Shown here: piece after piece, positions 13,108 to 23,398 of the stretch
Layout: the number at the start of each line of letters is the position of its first letter
Position numbering within the stretch: the stretch's first letter is position 1
Source: Pleurodeles waltl
Lineage: Eukaryota; Chordata; Amphibia; Caudata; Salamandridae
Assembly (NCBI RefSeq): GCF_031143425.1
Contig: NC_090444.1
Coordinates: forward strand, 1,351,916,323 to 1,351,980,322
Length of the DNA: 64,000 nt
Direction: 5' to 3'
Translations under genes and position numbers: made by a program
The notes under the pieces: generated by a model
What the model saw: the letters and a program-made list of their open reading frames with translations, nothing else
Databases searched by the model: none
What the model was told of the DNA's origin: nothing

Positions 13108-13886
13108 GGTGGTGCCTGTGAGTATTCTTGATGTGGTCAGGGTGTCTTCTGAAGTGGTGGTTGATGTGTGTGTGGGTGTATGCTGAGTACCTGCATGTCG
13201 GTGTGTCTTATGGTCTTTGTGTTTATGTGTGCTGCTTATGTGTGTTGCGGTGGGTGCATGCAGCTGAGCCTGTGTGCTTGGGAAGGTAGGGGAATGGGAA
13301 TTTGGACTGAGAAGAGGGAGTGAGTTGGGGGGCAGAATGTGGGTGGGTGACTGGCTGCCATCAGTGAGGAGACCAGAGCCTGAAAAGATCTCTGTAGGCC
13401 AGACAGGACACTATGAATGCCTTCTAGGAAGGTATTGGTCTGCTGAAGTTGGCTGACTAACTCCTGACGGCATTCACAATGGCAGTCTAACCCACAGAGA
13501 TGTTCCTCCACAGCTCAATAGCCTACTCAGGGCAGCATGGGTCATAGGTGCTGGAGCAGAGGTACCTCGGGCAAAAGAGACACCCACCCTCTTGGGTGAG
13601 CGGGCACGGCCTGCTGAATGGGAAGCAACAGGGAGGGTGGCGATAGAACTGGGAGTGGCAGACAAAAATGGTACAGGAGTACGGCCCCATGGGTCTGCCA
13701 CCACTAGGGAGTGGCCATTGGAGGTAAACTCCAATGAAAAGTATGTAGATCCGGTTTGCTCTGTGGCACTCCCCTCACCCTCCAGGTCACTGCATCCTTC
13801 ATTGATGATAGTGTCTTGACCAGAGGTAGTGTGGCCAGATGCTTCCCCACTTGGCTGTGCCCTGTCTCCTTCACTGGGATGATGCT
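13108..13886 (-). pseudogene. Harbinger Myb-B-like protein, 5' part of third exon
   Basis: Minus-strand reading gives 'SPKRVGVSFARGTSAPAP' and 'QLQQTNTFLEGIHSVLSG', matching 'SPRRVGISFAPGTSAPAP' and 'HLQQTNAYLEGIHSGQAA' of the Myb-B gene at 44728-46379. A plausible splice acceptor (tgtattttcag|catcatcc) at 13886 mirrors the acceptor at 44727. The 'QxQQTNxxLEGIHS' segment is a probable amphipathic helix for self-association. Stops and frame changes occur, and the exon is cut at 13108 by the LTR-like insertion. No transposase or Myb domain for this copy was recognised upstream. Confidence 0.7.
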
Positions 13887-15068
13887 GAAAATACAAAGAG
13901 AAAAAGGGTCACTGCATGTTCCTGATCACACTTGAACAACAACATTTCCATGTTGCCAAGTAGGCCTCAGCAACAAACTCCACCTAATTGGCCCCTACAT
14001 GTACCATACCATATGCAAGCATGCCATCTGGACTGTCAATAGTTGCCCACAGGAAAAGTAGGATCTCAGACAACTACAATTGCATGGCTGTAGTTGGGCA
14101 ATCACAGTAACCATTGAACAAGTAAGAAACCTCATCACCTTCAATGCTTTGCCTCATGGAGGATGCCTCAGTTACCTGTTGTCATACAATACTAGCTAAA
14201 TGCCAACTTCATTGCCACAGAACCCACAAAAGGTCATGCAGACATTTATTTGTCCCGTACACAATAACACAACAATAAGAAATGATGCCACCAGATCATG
14301 CTATGTTGTTGACACCAGTACAGAAGCCTGGACAAGGTGACATGGAATTACTCATGTCACACTGGAAACATCAACAATGCACACTTCACCAAGTGAAGTT
14401 TGTCCCAATGGAGTCATGAAGGTAGTACCAATGTTGCTCTAAAATGCCACACATTTGGCATGGAAATGAACACTGTAGTTATCATGTGCAAATTGACAGG
14501 GAGATATGCCCCTAAAATACACAACACAATGAATCAGAAAGCCCCAGGAAAATCACTACTAATGTCTGGCACTCCTTACAATTACATTCTCTGATTGCAT
14601 CAGTCCTTTGTATGTTGGAAAGGCCCAGAGATTTGAAAGTACCTGTAGAAGGCACTTAACATTACTGTCTCCATTTTGGTCCTGCAAACCCAGAGGTCTG
14701 TGGATGAATGATTGTACCCAACCACATGTGATTTCAACATAACCACACGTCATTCCATGATGTATGCCAACAGTCAGGTTACAATCCTCCCCATTACACA
14801 TGTGCAGCACACTATGCTACACGATACCATGCCAATGACCTGGAAATGCACATTGTGGCTAACAAATCTAGTCATACACGCATTGTCCCTCATTGCTAAT
14901 ACAGGTGTACATGCCAAATTATATGCTATGATGGGTTAGGGCATATGTCAGCCAACAATCAATTGTGACACACTTCTGTCTGTGGCACCACATGAAATGT
15001 ACTCCCATTGCAAATGCCCTATTCCACACACAAGTTGTAATGCACATATATGTGAAGGAACACAGGAA
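13887..15068. other. Non-coding; probable remainder of the decayed Harbinger copy
   Basis: Lies upstream (minus strand) of the Myb-B-like exon remnant, where introns and earlier exons would be expected, but no Myb domain or transposase motif could be read. Composition resembles the introns of the A1 and A2 elements. It ends abruptly at the satellite boundary. Confidence 0.4.
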
Positions 15069-15070
15069 TG

Positions 15071-15108
15071 CTGATGACAGGCTAAACCCAGAAACACGTG
15101 TACAGGGG
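15071..15108 (+). ncRNA. Hammerhead ribozyme motif, satellite unit 1
   Basis: CTGATGA (15071-15077), a short stem II around GGCTAAACCC, GAAAC (15091-15095), a tiny stem III (ACA-CG-TGT) and cleavage triplet GTA (15100-15102), followed by CAGGGG. Core residues are intact. Stem I lacks its 5' strand because the array begins just before the core, so this copy should not fold fully. The pair next to stem II (C/A) is a mismatch, possibly CpG decay of C-G. Confidence 0.6.
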
Positions 15109-15376
15109 TATACAGCACTTGCTGCACCTACGGAGATGAAAGACTTTATTACCTTTTGAATGGACTACGAATTCGACTGCATTTACCATCACGCTTTGGG
15201 GTCATACTTTGTTGCTGGAATTTAGGCAGTGTGCTCCCTTTCTTTGAAACTGACTTATTGATGGCTCCCTTGAGCCACCGCTGACGAGCCTTGGGAGGCA
15301 CCTGTGCACCATGAGTGGTACTTAAACCCGAGAAGACATTTGGCGGCATTTCAAGCAAGCCCCTATACCATGCTGC

Positions 15377-15420
15377 TCCCTGCTGATAACGGGCTAAACC
15401 CAGAAACATGTGTACAAGGA
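15377..15420 (+). ncRNA. Hammerhead ribozyme motif, satellite unit 2 (core mutated)
   Basis: Stem I strands TCCCTG (15377-15382) and CAAGGA (15415-15420) pair with one mismatch. The core reads CTGATAA instead of CTGATGA (15383-15389), changing the essential G8. GAAAC is at 15403-15407, stem III is ACA-TG-TGT and the triplet is GTA (15412-15414). Expected to be inactive. Confidence 0.6.
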
Positions 15421-15459
15421 TATACAGAACTTGCTGCACCTACGGAGGTGAAAGACTTT

Positions 15460-16368
15460 GGGGGTCATTTTGACCTCGGGGGTCTTTTGCCAAGACCACC
15501 GAGGGACCGCTTGGCGTATTATGACCGTTGGCAGCTCTCCGTCCTTTTTCGGACGGAGAGCCACCAACAGCCATACTGGCGGGCGGCGGGGAAGTGGAGG
15601 TTGCTCCACGGCCACGTCAACAGAACACTGCCCACCGAATCACGTCCTGTGATTCGGCGAGGCAGTGTTCTGTTGACGGTGTGGTGTTGGCGGAGCATCC
15701 CCCATGGATCCCGTTACCTCCTGGAGGATCGACGGATCAGATAAGTCGATCGTCCGTTAGGGGAGGGGGGTGGGGGGTGTTGTGTGGGTGCATGGGGGTG
15801 TGCGTGTGTGTATGTAGTGGTGGGGTGTGAGTGCGTTTATGCTTGCGGTGGTGTTGTGAGGTTGGGAATGAGTGCGTGTATGACTGTAGGTATGTCTATA
15901 TGGTTGTATGCGTGTATGTTTGAATGTGGGTGTGTGTGTCTGACTGTGTGTGTGGATGTTGGCATGTATGTCGGTGTGTGTGCATGTATGTGTGTTGGTG
16001 GTGCCTGCGTGCGTGTCGTGTGTGTATGAGTGATGTGATGTTGGGAGTCGGGGTGGGGAGGGGGGTCCTGCCACCTTTGGGTGGTGGCAGGGGTGGTGGG
16101 GGGTTTAGGGGAGGGGGGTCAGGTGGGGGAGACCCTTATCAGTGCCAGGGAAGGATTTCCCTGGCACTGATAGTGCTATCCATGGCGGTCAGCCGGGTCG
16201 AAATACCGCTGGCGGTATAGTGACGACCGCCGGGCTGGAGACCCTCATCTCCAGCCCAGCGGTCATCTCCGCCCTGGCAGGCGGAACTGAGAAGCAGCGG
16301 ATGACCATGGCGGTAACCTCCATTGTCATAATTCCCCAAAAAAGACCGCCAGGGTCGTAATGACCCCC
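15460..16368. mobile_element. 909-bp multi-hairpin MITE, TIR GGGGGTCATT, duplication TTT
   Basis: Ends are perfect inverted repeats GGGGGTCATT / AATGACCCCC, flanked by TTT at 15457-15459 and 16369-16371. The uninterrupted sequence 'gactttattac' in neighbouring satellite units proves the insertion and the duplication. Internal palindromes: 15535-15560, 15615-15678 (18-bp outer and 9-bp inner stems), 16138-16171 (15-bp arms), 16203-16218 and 16232-16257. A GT-rich tract occupies about 15780-16030. The terminal sequence matches the ends of the 9.4-kb element C (38456-47852), its likely source of transposase. No coding capacity. Confidence 0.85.
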
Positions 16369-16600
16369 TTTATTACTGTTTGAATGGACTGCAAATTCAA
16401 CTGCATTTACCATGATGCTTTGGGGTCATACTTTGTTGCTGGAATGTAGACAGTGTGCTCCCTTTCTTTGAAACTGTCCTATTGATGGCTCCTTTGAGCC
16501 ACAGTTGACGAGCCTTGGGAGGCACCTGCGCGCCATGAGTGGTACTTAAACCCGAGAAAACATTTGGCGGCATTTCAAGCAAGCCTGTATACCACGCGGC

Positions 16601-16644
16601 TCCCTACTGATGACGGGCTAAAGCCAGAAACACGAAAACAGGGA
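16601..16644 (+). ncRNA. Hammerhead ribozyme motif, satellite unit 3 (stem III lost)
   Basis: Stem I TCCCT/AGGGA, core CTGATGA (16607-16613), stem II GGC-TAAA-GCC and GAAAC (16627-16631) are present. The stem III/cleavage segment reads ACGAAAA instead of ACGTGTA, so the GTA cleavage site is gone. Confidence 0.55.
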
Positions 16645-17060
16645 TCTACAGCACCTGCTGCACCTATGGAGGTAAAAGACTTTATTACTTTTTGAATGGA
16701 CTACGAATTCGACAGCATTTACCATGATGCTTTGGGGTCACACTTTGTTGCTGCAATGTAGGCAGTGTGCTACCTTTCTTTGAAACCATGCTAACATATA
16801 GGCACAATTCATGGGCCCGATTCACAAAGGTAAAGTTAGGCCTCAAGTCTAAGCTTACACCAAAAGTCTAAGTTTATATCTAAAGTTTACCTTTACTCAT
16901 AAAGTAGTGACATCATACCACAGCTGATGTCACAACTGCACTAAGAGATGGCCTGGCTCGTTGATAAGTCACAGCTGTACTGATTGTGTGCATGCAATGT
17001 CAGGTGCTATATTTATGAAGTGAGTTACTCATTTTTGCACTTATGTCCCATTCCTTAAAA

Positions 17061-17440
17061 GGAGACTTTGCATATCCAAACCATCCTTGGTTGTTGACGC
17101 CAGTAAGAAATCCAACTACGCCTGGGAAATTCCACTTCAATGAGACCCATGGAATAACGTGGCGGCCAGTGGAGTGGGCTTTTGGGCTCCTGAAGTCCAG
17201 ATTCCACTGCCTGGACTAGACTGGTGGAGCCCTCCTCTACTCACCCGGGAAAGTGTGCCAGATCACTGTGGCATGCTGCATTCTTTACAGCCTCGCCCTG
17301 CAGTCAAATATCCTGGATATACCAGAGGAGGGGAAGTCTGCAGTGCTACTGGGTGTGACTACTGAAGTGCCTAGTGAGGATCATAGTGGAAGAGGAAGGA
17401 GCTGTCCTGCAGGAATATTTCAACAGATATTTTTCTTGAG
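17061..17440 (+). pseudogene. HARBI1-type transposase, last exon (element F)
   Basis: The plus-strand frame gives 'GDFAYPNHPWLLTPVRNP', then 'FNETHG', 'VEWAFGLLKSRFHCLD', a stop (TAG 17217-17219), 'TGGALLYSPGKVCQITVACC' and 'LALQ'. This is the C-terminal third of a PIF/Harbinger DDE nuclease. The Glu of 'VEWAFG' is the third catalytic residue (family form 'VERAFG'; R to W fits CpG decay). The two catalytic Asp exons are missing because the element starts only 250 bp upstream. The exon seems to begin after 'ttaaaag'. The open frame runs on to 17777 without similarity. Confidence 0.75.
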
Positions 17441-18639
17441 TGTCAGTATGTTATGTTATGTAATGACTCTTGCAATGTATTTTCTTTCCAGTTTCCTGCT
17501 CTGTGACTTGTGTCATAGTTATGGTTTCAACCCTACACTCCCTGGTTTTACTTTGTGCAGGACCCTTCACCCTGGCATCTTCATGTGGGCCTTTCAGAGT
17601 TGTTACACTGGCAGGTACCTGATGCTGTTCTCACATACAGAGTTTTCAAGGATTGTTCCAGGTATTGTAGGTTGCAGAGTTTGGATGTATGAGACGTACC
17701 AAGACAGTTTGCACAGTGTTTCGATGAAGGTACAGAAGTGGACCTTGCACTTGTTTGGTGTGTTGTGGTGGGCCTGATGCATCATGTGTGTCATCATGTG
17801 TTCATAACATATGTAGTCCTAGCTTTTGACCAAGTCATTTTTCTTTCAGATTGGCTAACCACTCTTTTTGTATGACCTGTTTATATCTGTAAATGTGCTT
17901 CATCATTGCAGTTCACAGTGCCTGTGCCACAACACCGTCATATGTGTGTGTAATAACACCAGAGGCACAGAAACTGGATTATGATGGCCCTGTGATCAAA
18001 GACTGTGATACTGTCATCTATCTGTATCTCGGATTATGTTATGTTGGATTACTTTGGTGTGGTGTGTGATAAGACTCAAGCTGCTGACATCAACCACTTT
18101 AATGATTGCCTGTTCTACAGGACAATGTCTTACAAATCCCTATCTTCTGTAATCTGGGGGTCTGTATCTGTAAATATATTAATTTATTCAGTTTGAGTCA
18201 CTCATTCTTGATTTCCAGTAGTCCAGAGACATTGACAGCCTATGAGCTGAACACTGTGATAAAATATTTGGTTTGACCAGACACTTGTACTAATGTGTTG
18301 GTGTATAATGGTTCTAATCCTGAGCTGGACACTGGGTACCTCTAACATATCCCGGCTTGCACAAGTAGCTTGTATCTTCATTTAATGGTTCACATGGTCT
18401 TACATCTCTACATAGCTAAATGAGAAATTTAAGACAGAAAATGAGCTTGTGATGAGGGAATGTATCACACTGCTAATACAGAAAATACCTTTTGGACCAA
18501 AAGAAACAAAATAGTAAAGTGAAGTGGTCAATAATGGTGAATAAAATTGTTGAAGTAGATGCCACACCACTGGGAGTCGAAAGTACTCCTCCCATTGGAA
18601 CTGGTAGGTGGTTCACGATCAGTCCACAGAGTGAATGTG

Positions 18640-18956
18640 CCCTTGCCACAGGGTGCTGTGTCTAATTTGTTCTTGGACTCTTATTGTGGGAAGTGTTGCG
18701 CTGCAAATCAGGATCCAGGAATGGGGGCACGAGATGGTAGACAGTGTGCTAGGTACACAAGTTGGGGGGCAGAATGTTTGTCTGTGATTTTGAAGCACAG
18801 TGGGGCACACTGTTGCTGTCTGACCAGGTTGCCTAGATGGGCCAGAATAGTCCTCCACATCCAGACCTCCAGGAGTGTCTTCTTTACTGAGGGCTTCATT
18901 CAGGAGGGTAATGGCAGTCTGGTCTGTGGCCTCTGCGTACCCAGCAGCAGCTCCAT
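18640..18956 (-). pseudogene. Myb-like Harbinger protein, exon 2 (element F)
   Basis: After a good acceptor (tacatcaacag|atggagctg) the minus strand reads 'ATDQTAITLLNEALSKEDTP', then a Ser/Pro/Thr-rich tail. Phase matches exon 1 (exon ends with g; g+at gives Asp). Acidic, Ser-rich exon 2 tails are typical of the other Myb-like genes in this window. The frame loses coherence near 18640. Confidence 0.5.
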
Positions 18957-19786
18957 CTGTTGATGTAGAACATACATAGTTACTGGTTGCATTGTGACAT
19001 CTACCTTCAACGGATAAGAGTTACAGTGAGCAGAGACCTTGACAAAGTTATGCTGCAGTTAATCCTATTGTGCTAAGTAACCATTGTATTGGGTGTACAG
19101 ACATGGCATGTGAAGCTTGCCAATTAATTTTGCATAAAACAGCTGCTGAAATGTGCAGATCATTTACACTTCGGAGGATGGCCTGAAAATGACATCTTGC
19201 CACCAGTGTAAGCAAAACAGTGGCTAGGCAAGATATGGCCCATTTGGAGGCCTAGTTCAGTGTGATACAGGGTATCCCAGGACTTTGTTGTATATGTGAC
19301 TGGAGTAATTTTGTGCACAGTGTAGTGTGAATATTTCTGCTGCCAATACCATTTCCGTGAGGCATTTTGAGGCCTTATGAAAACTTGTTATTCACACCGG
19401 GTAAGGTGTCATTTCTGTCCTCAAATATCTCCTCTTGAGTTAGAAAGTCAAGGAGGAGCTATGTTGATAGATATGTCTCTGATTTGGGCATGATCTGTGC
19501 TTGATCACCCCCAGGTGGGTATACTTCATTTGAGAGTTGACAAACAAGGGTATCTGGACAAGTGGCCACTATGCTTGGTGGTTGGAATAAGAGTATCACG
19601 GCATCCTGTGAGTGGCGGTCAGATCGCTCCCTCTACTTCCCAACACTTAGCAAATGGTATCCTCCCAGGTGAATACACTTCAATGGAAAGTTAAGGAGCA
19701 GGGGTATTTGGGCGAGTCAGTGAGTAAAGATGAGCTATGCGCATGCATGACATGGTATTTTTGTGACATTTTTTGTTGTGACTTAC

Positions 19787-19995
19787 CAAATTGCACTTCC
19801 CCGTGTATTCCTATGAAGCCATCAGGATGCAGGATAGACAACACCTTCTCCTCCCAGGGAAAGAGATGTAAAGGGGCACTGGTATGGCCACCACCAATCT
19901 TCTTGGCCTGCAGCTGGTGCCTGGAGACCAGGGAACGGCCCTCGTCACGTTTCAAATTTATATATTCTGTTGATCCACTTTCTTGGCTGTACATG
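19787..19995 (-). pseudogene. Myb-like Harbinger protein, end of exon 1 (element F)
   Basis: Minus strand gives 'GRSLVSRHQLQAKKIGGG' then 'FPWEEKVLSILHPDGF', aligning with 'RGHQIAVQRTGGRP' and 'TTWEEQVLAIQHPEGL' of the element C gene at 39056-39426. A consensus donor (caatttg|gtaagtc) closes the exon. The Myb/SANT helices themselves are absent, since the element ends 240 bp upstream. Only the linker after the DNA-binding domain survives. Confidence 0.6.
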
Positions 19996-20360
19996 TAGCC
20001 CAGGTGATTTCTGCTTTCCTTTCTGCATTATGTAGTTTTTTCTGTCACTGTCATTGTATCCAAAAGTAGTGAAATAGTATAAAAATATTCAATATTTTAA
20101 AGTTTGCTTATTTGTTATTTACATGTAAAATTATGGAATTACTTCTATTTTGTATACTTATGTATGTTCTATTTAGATGTTTCACACTATTTTGCAGCTT
20201 TTCTGTTAGGAGGATTCTAATGTGAATCAGGTGCTTTCTTTGCTGTAGGAGGAAACAAAAAGCACCAGTTACATTTTAAATGTTAATGTGTTGGTAGTTT
20301 ATAGAGGCTCAGGTTGTTAGCTTAATTTTTACTCGCTATTTGATTGAGTTTATATAAAAG

Positions 20361-20416
20361 AAAATGACGGAGCGCAACACTGCACAACATTTGGCAGCTC
20401 TGCACTCCGTCATTTT
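20361..20416. repeat. Short palindrome beside element A1
   Basis: Arms 'aaaatgacggagcgcaac' and its near-complement ending 'tgcactccgtcatttt' form a ~24-bp imperfect hairpin. It lies about 65 bp outside the left end of A1. It may be a remnant of a small palindromic MITE. Confidence 0.5.
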
Positions 20417-20501
20417 CAAAACACAGGCATTGTGCCATATTTAAAAGAATGTTTAAATATTTAGTGCCTGTACCAGCACTAAGGGCCATATTTATACTTT
20501 T

Positions 20502-20533
20502 GACGCAAAACTGCGCCGGCGCAGTTTTGCGCC
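20502..20533. promoter_or_regulatory. Subterminal palindrome of A1
   Basis: 'gacgcaaaactgcgc' is followed at once by its inverted copy 'gcgcagttttgcgcc'. Element A2 has the same structure at 34357-34388 with a few changes. Position just inside the terminal repeat and conservation between copies suggest a transposase or Myb-protein binding site; that role is inference. Confidence 0.55.
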
Positions 20534-20799
20534 AAAAATAATACCGCTGGCTAACGCCATTTTGGTGCGCTGTGCAGGCGTCAAATTTATACTTTGACGC
20601 ACGGCGGCGCAAACCACAGGTGGGAGTCATTTATTTTGAAACACACCGCAGCATCAAGTCGTAAAGCAAAACGACGTTAACGCGGCGGATATGACTGTGG
20701 GTCGATTTACGACCCTGCAAACCGGATATGCAGCGTTTTTTAATGCAATAGCGTCAAACAACCTCACAAACACTGCCATTTCAGCAGAGGAGAGCCAAA

Positions 20800-21286
20800 A
20801 TGGATCCCAGATGCCACTACAGACCCCAGGAAGATGACAACAGACCAGGAACCATCCAGGAGGACCCACAGAAGAACCAGGACACATTTAAGAAGAAAAG
20901 AAAGTGTCGCTTCAGTGCAGAGGAGCAGGAAATTCTGGTTAAAGAGGTGACTGAACACCAGCACCAACTGTTTATCACCTCTAAATTGCCAATTAGCAGG
21001 AGAGAGGCTATATGGCAACAAATTGTCGACAAGATCAACAGTGTGGCAGAAGTAAGCAGAACAGTCATCGAGTGCAAGAAACGCTGGCATGACTGCAAGC
21101 ACAGGACCAAGGAAAAGATGGCCAGGAACAGGAAGGCAGCACTGCAGACTGGAGGTGGGAGTCCAGCACACCAGGAGGCCCTGGACCACATGGAGGAGAT
21201 GGTCGCAACTGTCATCCCTGAGGAGATCATCACATGGATTCAAGGAAAGAACAGCACAGACTATCAGGAGACAATGCACATGCAGG
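20800..21286 (+). pseudogene. NAIF1-like Myb/SANT protein, exon 1 (A1)
   Basis: Starts ATGGATCCCAG. A basic Lys/Arg stretch (residues ~31-37) precedes a Myb/SANT-type trihelix: 'FSAEEQEILVKEVTEHQHQL', 'RREAIWQQIVDKINSV' and 'ECKKRWHDCKHRTKEKMA'. This resembles NAIF1 and other Harbinger-derived SANT proteins, which bind DNA and help the transposase reach the nucleus and the element ends. The exon ends at a strong donor (ATGCAGG|GTAAGT). It is open throughout and this exon is intact; the gene as a whole is broken in exon 2. Confidence 0.8.
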
Positions 21287-22522
21287 GTAAGTCGCATGGG
21301 GAATTAAAATGCACTAATGTTAACTGCCAGCGGGGGGGGAAATACCTACTACACAATGCATGTAAGTCATCATATACATGGAGTGGCATGGGTAAAGGGG
21401 GATGGGATGGGGGCATGGCCTGCACAGACAGAAGCTGGGGCACACCATAACACTACACCAACAACAGTCCCATGGGGGCATGCTGCCATGCCAATGATGG
21501 AGCAAAGGGAAAGCCACGCCAGGAGGGAAGGGCACAACGTCAAACTGACATCCCGGCACACGTCAGCCACCATACCCCCTACATTAACTAGGGCCCTATT
21601 AACAACCTCTAGCCATACTGACAACTGGAATGTAACTGTGACAACAATTGCCACTACCACCTCTGCTGTGTGTGCAGCTCAAGTAGCCAATGGCAGTAAC
21701 CTCCCCATGGATCATACACACCTAAATTAGAGGGTTGATGATGACAACTTCAACAATCCCCTGAAAAAAGACAAAGGCCCCAGTACTGTCAAATTTCAAT
21801 GCCCATAGTTGTTGCAAACATCAGCCAATGTCAACAACAATAGGAGCTACACAGCACTAAGGACATACCCATGCTGCATATGTCAGGGTCCATCCTGTGC
21901 CTGGGTCAAAATGTAACATCCCAAATGTCATACTGCTCAGACAACAGCATTGAGGGGGAGGACACATGTAGCTGGTCACTGAAATACACCTGCACAGTCA
22001 GAGGAGGAAATAGGACACTGATACGATTATCAGGGCAATCCAATGTCCACACATTCCCCAACATCAGCTGTACACATTACCAATGCCAACATCCATATCG
22101 TGCCATAACATTGCTATGCATAGGATATGCTACATGTCAACTACATTTAAGTGGATGTGAAAGATCAGAGACTGGGGCAGGTCCAGATTGTTAAGTGTGC
22201 TGCCAGTGCCATCAGAACACCCACAGCCAGTGAAAGGTCTCACCATGAGAATGGATGTAGACGGAGGGTTGAGTAGGACAAGAAGGTGGCAATTCACTAT
22301 TTGGCCTAAAACAAGACTATAATAGATGATGAAGAGAAGTCCAATACCTTAATACTATACATGTGACATGCAGGTGGGTCATAGGCCTGGGAGAATGCCA
22401 ATCTGAAAGACTGGAGCAATAAACACAAAACAAGATCACAATGTGAATTCATCACAAGGCAGGCATGTCACATCACTAATGCCACAACACAGACACACTA
22501 ATTGTACCCCGTTTCATTACAG

Positions 22523-23102
22523 AGGACAATGGATCTCCTGCGGACATGCCTGTCCCAGAATACCCTGATGACATGGATGATGAGCTGATAAACATTCCCC
22601 AGGAGGCCATCCAAGAGGTCCTTGGAACCCTCCAGACCCCTCCTTCAGTCACAAGGAAGAGCACAGAACAAGCAGCCATCGCAAAGGACCCACCCACCAC
22701 CCCAATTGTAAGACCTGCCAGCTCAAATATCTGCAGGAACAGCAAAAAAGCCTGAAGGAAATCAGCACAGCTGTAATACTGTTAACCCAACACCTACAAC
22801 AGCAATCCTGTCAACGCGTGCACAAATGCAACATTGAACCCCTCAGGGCCGACCTGGCTGCCTACCATCGTGATGTGGCTGCTATTCTCAAGAACCAACA
22901 GATCCTCCTTGCTGCAGTACTGCCCTTAAGACCTTCACAGGTAGCAGCGACCGGGATGTCTGACTCCACGTCTTCTAACATTGAGGTGTGTGTTGCCCCT
23001 TCACAACCACCACCAACAATGACAGAGGAGGCAACACACACATCAGAAGAAGAAGACATGGAACAGATCACTTTCACACGAAAAAGTACCCGGAAGCACT
23101 AG
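22523..23102 (+). pseudogene. NAIF1-like Myb protein, exon 2 (A1), frameshifting deletion
   Basis: Acceptor ttcattacag|aggac; phase fits exon 1 (G+AG = Glu). Begins 'SPADMPVPEYPDDMDDEL', an acidic region, and ends 'EQITFTRKSTRKH' before TAG (23100-23102). Compared with copy A2 (36404-37158), about 175-185 bases are missing near 22730, removing the segment equivalent to A2 'GVQGELAKEVRVGMQNMA' and shifting frame: the first part (22546-22755) and the second (22818-23102) lie in different frames. The C-terminal helix region 'NIEPLRADLAAYHRDVAA' is shared with A2. A polyadenylation signal follows at 23393-23398. Confidence 0.75.
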
Positions 23103-23392
23103 TCCCTGCCACATGGCCAACTATTACCAAGGTCCTGCGCTTTGTAACATGCCAGTCTTACAACAACTCTACTTAATGACTGTTCTGCTTACCACTGTAT
23201 ATCTTGTCACCCTGCCCAGTGATTGTCTGTCTCTTACTCATTGGCAAATCTTGTCCCTCTGCACTGTCTGAAACATCACCCCAGCATGTCAAAAGCATTT
23301 CCTTAACCCCTTGTGTAGGATCACACTGTAAGATGTCACTATAATGGACTCACAATCATGGACAATGTACATATAGCACTACAGCACCTTTC

Positions 23393-23398
23393 AATAAA
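23393..23398 (+). terminator. AATAAA polyadenylation signal (A1 NAIF1-like gene)
   Basis: AATAAA lies 290 bp after the stop codon. The equivalent sites in A2 (37461) and element C (41268) sit 303 and 187 bp after their stops, so the position is broadly conserved. Confidence 0.5.

Larger units (their letters stand above)
15069..16788 (+). repeat. 312-bp tandem satellite, ~2.6 units, split by a MITE
   Basis: The landmark 'gctaaa(c/g)cc' starts at 15081, 15393 and 16617. The first spacing is exactly 312. The second is 1224, which is 312 after removing the 909-bp MITE plus its 3-bp duplication. Units share 'ttgctgcacctacggag', 'gaaagactttattac', 'gcatttaccat' and 'tttggcggcatttcaagcaa'. The array starts next to a hammerhead core (15071) and is cut off at 16788. 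Size and ribozyme motif resemble newt Satellite 2 (~330 bp, transcribed, self-cleaving). Identity with that family is inference. Confidence 0.8.
16813..20234. mobile_element. Decayed Harbinger element F
   Basis: Left end GGGCCCGATTCACAAAGG at 16813; right end, read inverted, is GCACCTGATTCACATTAG at 20234, giving an imperfect inverted repeat around GATTCACA. The same terminal phrase starts another element at 63564. Inside are a transposase 3' exon (+) and a convergent Myb-like gene (-), the same relative orientation as in element C. No matching 3-bp duplication could be seen (cat left, ttt right), so the exact ends are uncertain. Confidence 0.55.

Noticed and set aside
15149..15439. Minus-strand frames in satellite units ('PPKARQRWLKGAINKSVS')
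   Set aside because: Repeated because the DNA is a 312-bp satellite. No protein family recognised, and the hammerhead lies on the other strand.
15757..16074. His/Thr-rich minus frame and its Val/Cys-rich plus counterpart
   Set aside because: Both come from a degenerate GT/CA tract inside the MITE.
17253..17777. 174-codon frame read as an independent gene
   Set aside because: Its first part is the end of the Harbinger transposase in the same frame (premature stop just upstream); the rest is read-through.
18559..18963. 134-codon plus-strand Cys-rich frame
   Set aside because: The minus strand of the same interval carries a phase-consistent Myb-like exon, so the plus frame is a shadow.
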